A DNA stretch of 64,000 bases from Albimonas pacifica (GTDB lineage Bacteria > Pseudomonadota > Alphaproteobacteria > Rhodobacterales > Rhodobacteraceae), in assembly GCF_900113695.1 (NCBI RefSeq), contig NZ_FOQH01000001.1:62001-126000 (forward strand). The letters run 5' to 3'. The notes below the pieces were generated by a model. That model searched no databases and was not told the DNA's origin. It saw only the letters and a program-made list of their open reading frames with translations. A program made the translations under genes and the position numbers. Numbering within the stretch: position 1 is the first letter of the stretch; each line of letters starts with the position of its first letter. This document shows, in pieces, positions 18,106-26,533 of this stretch.

Positions 18106-18150
18106 TTGACAGGCCGGGGGCGCCGGGCCCAGACTTTCATTGGCATGCAA
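18106..18150 (+). promoter_or_regulatory. predicted promoter and MarR-type operator of the Mo-hydroxylase operon
   Basis: A consensus -35 box TTGACA is at 18106-18111, with a weak -10 region (CAGACTTT) about 18-20 bases downstream. Near the expected transcription start lies TTGGCATGCAA (18140-18150), a near-palindrome of TTG/CAA half-sites of the kind bound by MarR proteins. The divergent MarR gene makes it the natural binder. Confidence 0.5.
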
Positions 18151-18218
18151 ACGACCCGCATGGCCCGATCTCCGACGCCCGCCCTCGCCCCTGCGAGCCG
18201 GCCAGCCCCGAGGGTCCC

Positions 18219-19067
18219 ATGAGCTACGAGCGTCCCGCCGATCTCGCCCGCGCGCTGGCGCTGCGCGCCGAGGGCGGGCGCGTGGTGCTGGCGGGGGGCA
18301 CGGACCTGCTGGCCGCCACCCGGGCGCGGGAGCTGCGGGGGCCGGTGCTGGACGTGACCGGCGTGGCGGAGATGCAGGGCGTGACGCTTTCCGCCGAGGG
18401 GCTGCGGCTGGGCGGCGCGGCGAGCTGGACCGCGGTGGCGCGCGCGCCCCTGCCGCCGGCCTGCGCCGGGCTGCAGGCGGCGGCGCGGGTGGTGGGCTCG
18501 ACCCAGATCCAGAACCGCGGCACGGTGGCCGGCAACCTGGTCAACGCCTCCCCCGCCGCCGACAGCGTGCCGCCGCTGCTGACGCTCGACGCGGAGGTGG
18601 AGCTCGTCTCCCTGCGCGGAACCCGGCGCCTGGCGCTGGGCGCGTTCCTGCTGGGCCCGCGGCGCACCGCTCTGGCCGCGGACGAGCTGCTGGTCGCCGT
18701 CCATGTCCCCGCCGCGGCGCTGGCCGGGCAGGGGGCGTTCGAGAAGCTGGGCGCAAGGGCGCATCTGGTGATCTCCATCGGCATGGCGGCCGCCCGACTG
18801 GTCGTCGCCGGGGGGCGGGTCGTCTCGGCCGCGCTGGCCGTCGGCGCCTGCTCCCCCGTCGCGCAGCGGCTGGGGGCGGTCGAGGCCGCGCTGGTCGGCC
18901 GGCCGCTGGCCGAGCTGGGCGAGGCGCTGGACCCCGCCGCGGCGGCGGCTGCGCTCTCGCCTATCGACGACGTGCGCGCGGACGCGGGCTATCGCCGCGC
19001 CGTCGCGCCGGAACTGCTGCGACGGGCGCTTCTCGCCTGCGCGCCTGCGCCGGAGACCGCCCTGTGA
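18219..19067 (+). CDS. molybdenum hydroxylase flavin subunit (CoxM/XdhB type)
   Basis: 282-residue FAD-binding subunit of the xanthine-dehydrogenase family. FAD contacts are VLAGGTDLLAATRARE near residues 24-40 and AARVVGSTQIQNRGTVAGNLVNASPAADSVPPLL around 90-120. The CO-dehydrogenase-flavoprotein C-terminal domain follows. It passes electrons from the 2Fe-2S clusters of the fused subunit encoded next (GTGA overlap) to the final acceptor. First gene of the operon. The upstream open frame is spurious; ATG 18219 is where homology begins. Confidence 0.9.
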   Translation: MSYERPADLARALALRAEGGRVVLAGGTDLLAATRARELRGPVLDVTGVAEMQGVTLSAEGLRLGGAASWTAVARAPLPPACAGLQAAARVVGSTQIQNRGTVAGNLVNASPAADSVPPLLTLDAEVELVSLRGTRRLALGAFLLGPRRTALAADELLVAVHVPAAALAGQGAFEKLGARAHLVISIGMAAARLVVAGGRVVSAALAVGACSPVAQRLGAVEAALVGRPLAELGEALDPAAAAAALSPIDDVRADAGYRRAVAPELLRRALLACAPAPETAL

Positions 19068-21811
19068 GCCTCGACGCCGCCGCCCCCGGCCTTGCGCTGA
19101 CCCTGAACGGGGAGAGCGTCTCGCTGAGCGCGCCCCCGGGCCGGCGGCTGTCCGAGGCGCTGCGGGCCGCCGGCGCGCTGGGGGTGAAGTCGGGCTGCGA
19201 CGCGGGCGACTGCGGCGCCTGCACGGTGCTGCTCGACGGCGCCCCGGTCTGCGCCTGCCTCACGACCGTCGCCCAGGCCGAGGGGCGCGCTGTGCGCACG
19301 GTCGAGGGGCTGGGCGGCGCGAGCGTCGACGCCCTGCAGCGCAGCTTCCTGCGCCACGGCGCTGCGCAATGCGGGATCTGCACGCCGGGCATGCTGATGA
19401 CCGCGACCGCCCTGCTGGCCGAGACCCCGCGCCCCACCCGCGCGCAGGCCGAGCAGGCGCTGGGCGGCGTGCTCTGCCGCTGCACCGGCTACGCCAAGAT
19501 CATCGACGCGGTCTGCGAGGCCTGGCGCGAGACGCCCGGCGCCGCCCCCGTCCGGGCCCCCGAAGGCGCCCCCGTCGGCGCCCGGATCGAGCGGCTGGAC
19601 GGCCTCGCGAAAGTCACCGGGGCCGAGGTCTTCGGCGCCGACGCGATCCCCGCCGGCGCGCTCGCGATCCACGTGATCCGCTCCCCCCACCACCACGCCG
19701 CCTTCGCCTTCGGCGACCTCAAGGCCTGGGCTGCCGAGCAGGGGGTCGAGGCGGTGCTGACCGCGGCCGAAGTCAAGGGCACGAACCGCTTCGGCGTGAT
19801 CCCGCCCTTCGCCGACCAGCCGGCGCTGGCCCCCTCGCCCGCCCGCTTCAGGGGCGAAGCGGTGGCCCTGGTGGTGGCGGAGCCCGAGACGCTGGCCGCC
19901 CTCGACCTCTCCACCTTCCCCGTCGAGTGGACCGAGCGCCCCGCCGCGCTCGACCCCGAGACCGCGAAGACGGCGCCGCCCCTGCACCCCGACCGCCCCG
20001 GCAACCTGATGACCGCGGGGTTCGTGGCCCAGGGCGACGCGCAGGCCGGCCTCGCGGCCGCCGCCGTGACCGCCACGACCGCCCTCGAAACCGCCCATGT
20101 CGAGCACGCCTATATCGAGCCCGAGGCCGGCTGCGCCTGGCTCGACGGCGAGACGCTGGTGATCCAGGCCTGCACCCAGGCCCCGGTGATGGACCGCGAC
20201 GACACCGCCCAGACCCTCGGCCTGGACCCGGCGAAGGTGCGGATCGTCCCTACCGCGGCGGGGGGCGGCTTCGGCTCGAAGCTCGACCTCTCGGTGCAGC
20301 CGCTTCTGGGGCTCGCGGTGCTGGCCACGGGGCGGCCGTGCCGGCTGGTCTACAGCCGGGCGGAGTCCCTCGCCTCCACCACCAAGCGCCACCCGGCGCG
20401 GATGACGGCCACCATCGGCGCGGATGCGGACGGGCGCATCTGCGGGATGGTCTTCGACGGGGACTTCAACACCGGGGCCTACGCCTCCTGGGGGCCGACG
20501 GTGGCGAACCGGGTGCCGGTGCACGCCTCGGGCCCTTACCGCACGCCCAACTACCGGGCCGAGGCCCGCGCCATCCACACCCACGTGGTCCCCTCCGGCG
20601 CCTTCCGCGGCTTCGGCGTGCCCCAGGCGGCGCTGGTTCAGGAGGCGCTCTACGACGAACTGGCCGAGCAGCTCGGCCTCGACCGGCTGGAGTTCCGCAT
20701 CCGCAACGCGCTGCGCGACGACGAGCCGACCGTCTGCGGCCAGCGCCTGAAGGGCGTGGGCATCGGGCCCTGCCTCGAGGCGCTGCGCGAGGACTGGGCG
20801 GCGGCGCTCGCCCGCGTCGCCGCCCACAACGCCGCGCACCCCGAGCGGCCGCGCGGCGTCGGCGTGGCGGGGTGCTGGTACGGCTGCGGGAACACCTCGC
20901 TGCCCAATCCCTCGACCATGCGGGTGGGGGTGACGCCCGACGGGCGGCTGCGCCTGCACCAGGGGGCGACGGACATCGGCCAGGGCTCGAACACCGTGAT
21001 CGCGCAGATCTGCGCCCAGGCGCTGGGCGTGGCGCCCGAGGCCTTCGAGCTGGTCGGCCCCGACACCGCGCTGACGCCCGACTGCGGCAAGACCTCCGCC
21101 TCCCGTCAGACCTTCGTCAGCGGCAACGCCGCGAGGCTCGCCGGCGAGGCGCTGCGCGGCGCCGTCCTCAGGCTCGCGAACATGGGCGAGGGCGCCTCGA
21201 TCCGCCTCGCCCCCGGCGGGATCCTGGTCGAAGAGGGCGGGCAGGCCCACCGCATCGACCTCTCCCGCCTGCCCGTCGACGCGAACGGCTACGCGCTGGC
21301 GGCCGAGGAGACCTACGACCCGCCCACCCTGCCGCTGGACGAGAACGGCCAGGGCAGCCCCTACGCCGTCTACGGCTGGGGCGCGCAGATGGCCGAGGTC
21401 GAGGTGGACCGGGCGCTCGGCACGGTGAAGGTCGTCGCGATGACCGCCGCCCACGACCTCGGCCGCGTGATCAACCCGATGCTCGCCGAAGGGCAGGTGG
21501 AGGGCGGCATCGCCCAGGGCCTCGGCATGGCGCTGATGGAGGCCTTCGTGCCCGGCCGCACCGAGAACCTGCACGACTACCTGATCCCCACCACCTCGGA
21601 CATGCCCGCCATCCGCACGATCCTCCTCGAAGTCCCGGACCCCGAAGGCCCCTACGGCGCCAAGGGCCTGGGCGAGCACGCGCTGATCCCCACCGCGCCC
21701 GCGATTCTCAACGCCGTCCGCCACGCGACCGGCGCCCGCATCGACCGCCTGCCGGCCCTGCCGCACCGGGTGAAGGCCGCCATCGACGCGGCGCAGGAGG
21801 CCAGGTCATGA
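19064..21811 (+). CDS. fused 2Fe-2S/molybdopterin hydroxylase subunit, xanthine dehydrogenase family
   Basis: 915 residues joining two proteins that are usually separate. Residues 1-155 are the 2Fe-2S subunit: first cluster Cys45, 50, 53 and 65, second cluster Cys103, 106, 138 and 140. Residues from about 165 are the molybdopterin-binding subunit, with the GGGFGSKLDLS motif, GAFRGFG and the active-site Glu in KGLGEHALIPTAPAILNA. Such enzymes hydroxylate N-heteroaromatic rings (xanthine, nicotinate, quinoline) with water as oxygen source. Start is GTG 19064, overlapping the flavin-subunit stop. The fusion is in frame with no sign of sequencing error. Confidence 0.9.
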   Translation: MSLDAAAPGLALTLNGESVSLSAPPGRRLSEALRAAGALGVKSGCDAGDCGACTVLLDGAPVCACLTTVAQAEGRAVRTVEGLGGASVDALQRSFLRHGAAQCGICTPGMLMTATALLAETPRPTRAQAEQALGGVLCRCTGYAKIIDAVCEAWRETPGAAPVRAPEGAPVGARIERLDGLAKVTGAEVFGADAIPAGALAIHVIRSPHHHAAFAFGDLKAWAAEQGVEAVLTAAEVKGTNRFGVIPPFADQPALAPSPARFRGEAVALVVAEPETLAALDLSTFPVEWTERPAALDPETAKTAPPLHPDRPGNLMTAGFVAQGDAQAGLAAAAVTATTALETAHVEHAYIEPEAGCAWLDGETLVIQACTQAPVMDRDDTAQTLGLDPAKVRIVPTAAGGGFGSKLDLSVQPLLGLAVLATGRPCRLVYSRAESLASTTKRHPARMTATIGADADGRICGMVFDGDFNTGAYASWGPTVANRVPVHASGPYRTPNYRAEARAIHTHVVPSGAFRGFGVPQAALVQEALYDELAEQLGLDRLEFRIRNALRDDEPTVCGQRLKGVGIGPCLEALREDWAAALARVAAHNAAHPERPRGVGVAGCWYGCGNTSLPNPSTMRVGVTPDGRLRLHQGATDIGQGSNTVIAQICAQALGVAPEAFELVGPDTALTPDCGKTSASRQTFVSGNAARLAGEALRGAVLRLANMGEGASIRLAPGGILVEEGGQAHRIDLSRLPVDANGYALAAEETYDPPTLPLDENGQGSPYAVYGWGAQMAEVEVDRALGTVKVVAMTAAHDLGRVINPMLAEGQVEGGIAQGLGMALMEAFVPGRTENLHDYLIPTTSDMPAIRTILLEVPDPEGPYGAKGLGEHALIPTAPAILNAVRHATGARIDRLPALPHRVKAAIDAAQEARS

Positions 21812-21951
21812 CCGCTGCGACCCGCCCGCCGCAGGCCGCGCGCCAGGCCCGTGGCGCCGCGCGCCCGGCCCGCCCCGCGCGGGTCCCGGGCCCGACCCGG
21901 GACCTCCCGCCGCCCGCCGCCGGGCGCCTCGCCGGGGGGATCGCGCGATGA
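21808..21951 (+). CDS. 47-residue translationally coupled small ORF
   Basis: It starts with ATG overlapping the hydroxylase stop (ATGA, 21808-21811) and ends with TGA overlapping the next ATG (21948-21951), so it links both neighbours by 4-base overlaps. The product (MTAATRPPQAARQARGAARP at the start) is basic and Ala/Pro/Arg-rich without recognised domains. It could be a real small protein, or a frame that merely lets ribosomes travel on to the reductase gene. Low complexity argues for caution. Confidence 0.45.
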   Translation: MTAATRPPQAARQARGAARPARPARVPGPTRDLPPPAAGRLAGGIAR

Positions 21952-23444
21952 TGGACGCCTCCGACCCCGCCGCCCCCGAGGCCCGCCGCAAGGTGGAGAA
22001 GATCCGCTGCGACGCCTGCCCGGTGATGTGCTACGTGGCCGAGGGCAAGACCGGCGCCTGCGACCGCTACGCCAACCAGGGCGGGCGGATCGTGCGCTGC
22101 GACCCGCTGACCGTGCTCGACCGCCGGATCGAGGCGGGCGACAGCGTGGTCCCCTTCCTCGGGGCCGAGTGGGACGGCGCCATCGTCCCGGACGCCGACC
22201 GCTTCGTCACCGGCATCGGCGCGGGCACCACCTATCCCGACTACAAGCCGGCGCCGTTCATCGTCAGCCGGGAAGTCGAGGGCGCGGACCTGGTCACCGT
22301 CGTGACCGAGGCCATCTTCTCCTACTGCGGCGTGAAGGTGAAGATCGACACCGACCGCCACCTGGGGCCGGAGACGGCGACCGTGCGCGCGAAGGGAGAA
22401 GCGGTGGGCCACGTGACCACGGCCGAATACGGCTCGCAGATGTTGAGCCTCGGCGGCGTGCGCCACCTGACCGGCGGCGAGAAGGCCGAGGGCCGCGTCA
22501 CCTGCGACACGCTGCTGGCCCTGTGCAACGGCGAGGCGGTGGAGCTGACCGTCGACGGCGGCGAGACGGTGATCGTCCAGGCCGGCGAGGCCCCCATCGT
22601 CAACGGCATCCGCGAAACGAAGATGCGGGTCGGCTGCGGCTCGGCCACCATCGGCATGTTCGCGACCCAGTGGCAGGGGCTGGTGGACGAGGTGGTGGTG
22701 GTCGACGACCACATCACCGGCGTCGTCTCCGAGCACCAGGCGGGCAAGGAGATCGGCTGGCCCGACACCGGCATCAAGATCCTCGGCCGCCGCTCCACCC
22801 CCGGCCGCTACTTCCGCGTGGCCGAGCCCGGCACCGGCTGGGGCGGCACCAACGTCTCGGACCCGCTGACCATCCTCGGGCCGTGGAACCCCAGGAAGGG
22901 CGCGCGTCCGGGCCTGACCCTGCTGATGGTCTCCACCACCGGCGAACAGCACGCCTATTACGTGCTGGACGAGGACCTGGTCCCGCGTCCCGCCCCCCTG
23001 CCGGAGGCGCTGCGCGAGCCCGTCGAGATCATCGCCGAGAACTGCGAGCCCGCGCTCTGCACCGTGCTCTTCATGGGCGGGGCGGGGGGCTCGCTGCGCG
23101 CCGGCGTCACCCGCAACCCGGTCCGGCTGACGCGCTCGGTCCAGGGGGCGGAGACGACGCTGACCTCCGGGGGCGCGCCGGTCTACGTGTGGCCGGGCGG
23201 GGGCATCACGATGATGGTGGACGTGACCACGCTGCCCGCGCGCAGCTTCGGCTACGTGCCCACGCCGGCGCTGGTCGCGCCGCTGGAATTCACCCTGCCG
23301 CGCGCCGCCTACGCCGCCATGGGCGGCCACGAGGGCGCGATCCGCGAGGTCGAGGACGTGCTGGCCACGGGCGGCGACTACGGCGACGCCGCCCGCTCGC
23401 TGGGCGCGAGGGGCGGCCCCGCCTGGCCGCCGCGCCGCAGATGA
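21948..23444 (+). CDS. 6-hydroxynicotinate reductase-like iron-sulfur protein
   Basis: 498 residues. N-terminal CDACPVMCYVAEGKTGACDRY gives a 4Fe-4S set Cys21, 24, 28 and 38. The rest matches the family named after 6-hydroxynicotinate reductase of Eubacterium barkeri, which reduces the 6-hydroxynicotinate ring to 1,4,5,6-tetrahydro-6-oxonicotinate. Immediately downstream of a ring hydroxylase, this suggests hydroxylation followed by reductive dearomatisation. Homologues occur with the same UPF0280 and PF06684 partners in other proteobacteria (recall, not checked), so the true substrate may be another N-heterocycle. Confidence 0.8.
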   Translation: MMDASDPAAPEARRKVEKIRCDACPVMCYVAEGKTGACDRYANQGGRIVRCDPLTVLDRRIEAGDSVVPFLGAEWDGAIVPDADRFVTGIGAGTTYPDYKPAPFIVSREVEGADLVTVVTEAIFSYCGVKVKIDTDRHLGPETATVRAKGEAVGHVTTAEYGSQMLSLGGVRHLTGGEKAEGRVTCDTLLALCNGEAVELTVDGGETVIVQAGEAPIVNGIRETKMRVGCGSATIGMFATQWQGLVDEVVVVDDHITGVVSEHQAGKEIGWPDTGIKILGRRSTPGRYFRVAEPGTGWGGTNVSDPLTILGPWNPRKGARPGLTLLMVSTTGEQHAYYVLDEDLVPRPAPLPEALREPVEIIAENCEPALCTVLFMGGAGGSLRAGVTRNPVRLTRSVQGAETTLTSGGAPVYVWPGGGITMMVDVTTLPARSFGYVPTPALVAPLEFTLPRAAYAAMGGHEGAIREVEDVLATGGDYGDAARSLGARGGPAWPPRRR

Positions 23445-24322
23445 GCGGGCCGCAGAAGCGGCCGGCCAGGGGCGGGCCCCAGGGCCGGATGCTGCCCGAC
23501 GGCCGCCGCCTGCACCTCAACCACGGCCCCATCGACCTGGTGATCGAGGCCGAGGGCGACCACGACGAGGCGCAGGCCGCCCTCCTGCAGGCCGCCCGCC
23601 GCTTCGACGGGCTGCTCGAGGAGCTGACGGCCGAGCTGCCGCTGCTGCGCCGCCCCCTCGACCCCGCCGACCCGCCGGCGCTGGAGGGGCCGATCGCCCG
23701 GCGGATGCTGGCGGCGACGCTGCCCTTCGCCGGGCGCTTCATCACCCCCATGGCCGCCGTCGCGGGCGCCGTGGCCGACGAGGTGCTCGAGGCGATGATC
23801 GTCGGGCGCCGCCTGACCAAGGCCTACGTGAACGACGGCGGCGACGTCGCCATCCATCTCGGCCCGGGGCAGGAGATGCGCGCCGCGCTCGCCGTCGGCG
23901 ACCACGCGCGCAACGCCGGCACGGCGGTGATCCGCCACGAGGATCCGGCGCGGGGCATCGCCACCTCCGGCCGCGGCGGGCGCAGCCTGTCGCTGGGGAT
24001 CGCCGAGGCGGCGACGGTGCTCGCGCCCTCGGCCGCGCTGGCGGACGCCGCCGCCACCCTGATCGCCAACGCCGTCGACCTGCCGGGCCACCCCGCCGTG
24101 ACCCGCGGCCCCGCCCGGGACGAGGACCCCGACAGCGACCTCGGCGAGCGGGAGGCGACGCTCGCCGTCGGCCCGCTGTCGGCGGGGGACGCGGCGCGGG
24201 CCCTCGACGCCGGGCTCGCGGTCGCCGAAGAGTTCCGGGCCCGCGGCCTGATCCAGGCCGCCGCCCTGTTCCTGCAGGACCAGGCGCGGGTCTGCGGACC
24301 CATCGCGCCCGTCCTCGACTGA
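23441..24322 (+). CDS. UPF0280 family protein (ApbE superfamily, COG2122)
   Basis: 293 residues, ATGA-coupled to the reductase-like gene. Diagnostic stretches are MLPDGRRLHLNHGPIDLVIEAEG, the NDGGDVAIHL segment near residue 128 and IATSGRGGRSLSLGIAEAATVLAPSAALADAAATLIANAV. The family is distantly related to ApbE flavin transferases; biochemical function is not established. The position suggests a maturation (for example flavinylation) or catalytic role with the hydroxylase/reductase pair. Confidence 0.85.
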   Translation: MSGPQKRPARGGPQGRMLPDGRRLHLNHGPIDLVIEAEGDHDEAQAALLQAARRFDGLLEELTAELPLLRRPLDPADPPALEGPIARRMLAATLPFAGRFITPMAAVAGAVADEVLEAMIVGRRLTKAYVNDGGDVAIHLGPGQEMRAALAVGDHARNAGTAVIRHEDPARGIATSGRGGRSLSLGIAEAATVLAPSAALADAAATLIANAVDLPGHPAVTRGPARDEDPDSDLGEREATLAVGPLSAGDAARALDAGLAVAEEFRARGLIQAAALFLQDQARVCGPIAPVLD

Positions 24323-24339
24323 TCCCAAGGGGGGAGACC

Positions 24340-24921
24340 ATGCCCGAATTCCGCATCCGCCGCACGGCGCTGACCGTCGAGGAGATCCACCACGAGGGCG
24401 GCCCGGCCCCGCACACGCCGCGGATCCGCGCCTCGATCGTGGCCGTGGTCTCCAACCCCTTCGCCGGCCGCTACGTGGCCGACATCCAGGGCGCGATGGA
24501 GGATCTCAAGCCGCTCGGCGAGACGATGGCGAGCCGCCTCGTCGAGGCGATGGGCGGCCCCGGCAGGGTCGACGCCTACGGCAAGGGCGCCATCGTCGGC
24601 GAGGGCGGCGAGATCGAGCATGGCGCGCTGTGGCATGTGCCGGGCGGCTACGCGATGCGCGCGCTGGTCAGCCCCTCGAAGGCGATCGTGCCCTCGGCGA
24701 TGAAGGTCGGCGGGATGGGCGCGCGGCTGGACGTGCCGCTGGGCCACGTGAACGCGGCCTACGTCCGCTCGCATTTCGACGCGATGGAGGTGGGCCTGCC
24801 GGACGGGCCGCGGGCGGGCGAGATCCTCTTCGCCCTGGCGATGTCCCAGGGCGGCCGCGTCCACAGCCGCATGGGCGGGCTCGAGGCCTGGGACGTGACC
24901 GGGGAGGACGGGCTGCGCTGA
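24340..24921 (+). CDS. amino acid synthesis family protein (PF06684)
   Basis: 193 residues, full length for this family, beginning MPEFRIRRTALTVEEIHHEG; the Asn-Pro-Phe-Ala-Gly-Arg-Tyr segment (residues 39-45) and SPSKAIVPSAMKVGGMGARLDVPLGH are typical. The family name comes from an old genetic suggestion; no enzyme activity is known to me. It starts 17 bases after the UPF0280 stop with GGGGAGA as ribosome-binding site and ends the operon. Confidence 0.85.
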   Translation: MPEFRIRRTALTVEEIHHEGGPAPHTPRIRASIVAVVSNPFAGRYVADIQGAMEDLKPLGETMASRLVEAMGGPGRVDAYGKGAIVGEGGEIEHGALWHVPGGYAMRALVSPSKAIVPSAMKVGGMGARLDVPLGHVNAAYVRSHFDAMEVGLPDGPRAGEILFALAMSQGGRVHSRMGGLEAWDVTGEDGLR

Positions 24922-25358
24922 GCGCCTGCCCGCGCGCCCGGCCCGCGGCGCCCGCGCCCGCGCCGGCGCCGGGGCGCGGGCGCGCAGATCGGCCGGCGCC
25001 CCCGGGGCCTGTCGCCTGCACGTTTCCTTGAACGACGAATGCGGGGAGGCGCGCGCCCGGCCCGAACCCGGGGCCGGATCCGGGACCGTGCGGTCGCGGC
25101 CGGCCCGCCGCGCCCGCCCCGCGCCCGCCGCGCGGGCGCGTCCGGCGCGCGACGCGGGCGCCCTGACGCAGCGTCCGCAGGCGATTGTTCGCCCTCCTGA
25201 CGACCGCCGGCAGGGGAGCGGCCCGCCGCGGCCCGGACCGCACGCCAGTTTGAAACCCGTGTTTCATCTTTGTTGACTGACCGGCAGGACGATGGTCTGA
25301 ATGGCCCAAAGCGCCGCGGGCAGACCAAGACGTGCGGCGCGCCCAAAGGGAGGAGCTC
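24922..25358. other. intergenic region between heterocycle operon and TRAP operon
   Basis: The first 300 bases are GC-rich spacer with CCGGCCCGCGGCGC, a motif also present in the two inverted-repeat elements near 4.2 and 10.9 kb. The last 120 bases are less GC-rich and carry the operator and promoter described at 25251-25301. No gene seen. Confidence 0.45.
25251..25301 (+). promoter_or_regulatory. TRAP operon promoter with TGAAAC-N4-GTTTCA operator
   Basis: Inverted repeat TGAAACCCGTGTTTCA (25251-25266) sits just upstream of a -35 box TTGACT (25273-25278); a weak -10 TCTGAA (25296-25301) follows at 17 bases. The half-sites match those of KdgR-like IclR regulators (TGAAAC/GTTTCA), though the spacing is one base longer. 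No IclR gene lies in the window. Confidence 0.5.
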
Positions 25359-26402
25359 ATGACCAACGAATCGCGCGGCGTCAGCCGTCGCGGGATGCTC
25401 GGCGGCGCGGCCGCCGTCGGCGTCGCCGCCCCCGCCTTCATCGGCAAGGCCATCGCCCAGGGACAGGTGACCTGGCGGGTCCAGTCGCACTGGCCCAAGG
25501 CCTCGGTGTCGTTCAACGACAGCCTGGTGAAACTGGCCTCGATCCTCGAGGACAAGACCGAGGGCGCCTTCAAGATGGAGCTCTTCGGCGCCGGCGAGTT
25601 CGCCAAGGGCCCGGAGATCTTCGCCATCACCCAGCGCGGCATCGTGCAGATGGGCACCGGCTCGGCCTCCTACTACGAGAACGAGGGCACCTGCGCGGGC
25701 TTCGCCTACGGCATCCCGGGCACGCTGCGCAACGCGCTCGAGCAGATGCACTACATCAAGAACATGGGCGTGGAGGAGCTGTTCGCCTCCGAGCTCGCCG
25801 AGAAGGGCGTCATCTACAAGGCCGAGAAGGCCTACCCGACCGAGCTGGTGGTGTCGAAGAAGGTCAACTCGGTCGACGACTTCAAGGGGCTGAAGCTGCG
25901 CTCCTCGGGGACCATGCTCGACTACCTCACGGCCGCCGGCGCCTCGGCGAGCTACATCGCGGGCTCCGAGCTCTACCAGGCCCTGTCCTCGGGCGTGGTC
26001 GACGGCGCCCACTGGGGGGCCGCGCAGGGCGCCCAGTCGATGTCGCTGTGGGAGGTGTGCAAACATCACTACCGCCCGCCGCTCGGCTTCACCGACGACG
26101 CCTGGATCTTCAACGCCGACGCGGTCGAGGCGCTGCCCGACGACATCCGCACGGTCTTCGAGGCGGCGGTCGAGACGCGCTACTTCCTGCGCTCGGCCGA
26201 ATACATGCACCTCGAGGCCAAGGCCCTGACGGAGGGCGTGGAGACCCAGGGCATCACGGTCGAGGAGTTCCCCGACGACGTGCTGGCGCTGTTCACCGAG
26301 GCGTCGGGCCAGATCATCGAGAAAGAGGCCGCCAAGTCGGAGAAGGCCGCGACCTGCGCCGACAGCCTCAGGACGCTGATGAAGGACCTCGGCTACTCCT
26401 GA
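25359..26402 (+). CDS. TRAP transporter substrate-binding protein DctP, first copy
   Basis: 347 residues. Twin-arginine signal SRRGMLGGAAAVGVAAPAFIG, mature part from about AQGQVTW. TRAP binding-protein features are the LFGAGEFAKGPEIF and YGIPGTL segments and the LKLRSSGTMLDYL segment with the carboxylate-binding Arg. ATG 25359 is preferred over ATG 25332 because GGGAGGAG directly precedes it. It shares most motifs with the next gene, so the two arose by tandem duplication. Ligand is expected to be a carboxylate. Confidence 0.9.
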   Translation: MTNESRGVSRRGMLGGAAAVGVAAPAFIGKAIAQGQVTWRVQSHWPKASVSFNDSLVKLASILEDKTEGAFKMELFGAGEFAKGPEIFAITQRGIVQMGTGSASYYENEGTCAGFAYGIPGTLRNALEQMHYIKNMGVEELFASELAEKGVIYKAEKAYPTELVVSKKVNSVDDFKGLKLRSSGTMLDYLTAAGASASYIAGSELYQALSSGVVDGAHWGAAQGAQSMSLWEVCKHHYRPPLGFTDDAWIFNADAVEALPDDIRTVFEAAVETRYFLRSAEYMHLEAKALTEGVETQGITVEEFPDDVLALFTEASGQIIEKEAAKSEKAATCADSLRTLMKDLGYS

Positions 26403-26420
26403 GGAGCGCCGACGTGACCG

Positions 26421-26483
26421 CCGCGCCCCGCGTCAAGCGCGGGCGCGGCTCGCGCGCGGCTCCGCCCGGCGACGGGCGGAGCC
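26421..26483 (+). terminator. two hairpins between the tandem binding-protein genes
   Basis: CCGCGCCCCGCG/GCGCGGGCGCGG around TCAA (26421-26448) and GGCTCCGCCC/GGGCGGAGCC (26458-26467 with 26474-26483) form adjacent strong stems without a T run. They could protect the upstream mRNA or partly terminate transcription between the two copies. Confidence 0.5.
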
Positions 26484-26533
26484 TGCGTCATGCGCATCCG
26501 GCGACAAGACCGGATCGTCAGGGGAGGAGACCC

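Noticed and set aside
19064-21811. Frameshift or assembly error explaining the fused hydroxylase
   Set aside because: Frame is continuous, both domains are complete and the linker is of normal length; a fusion is simpler.
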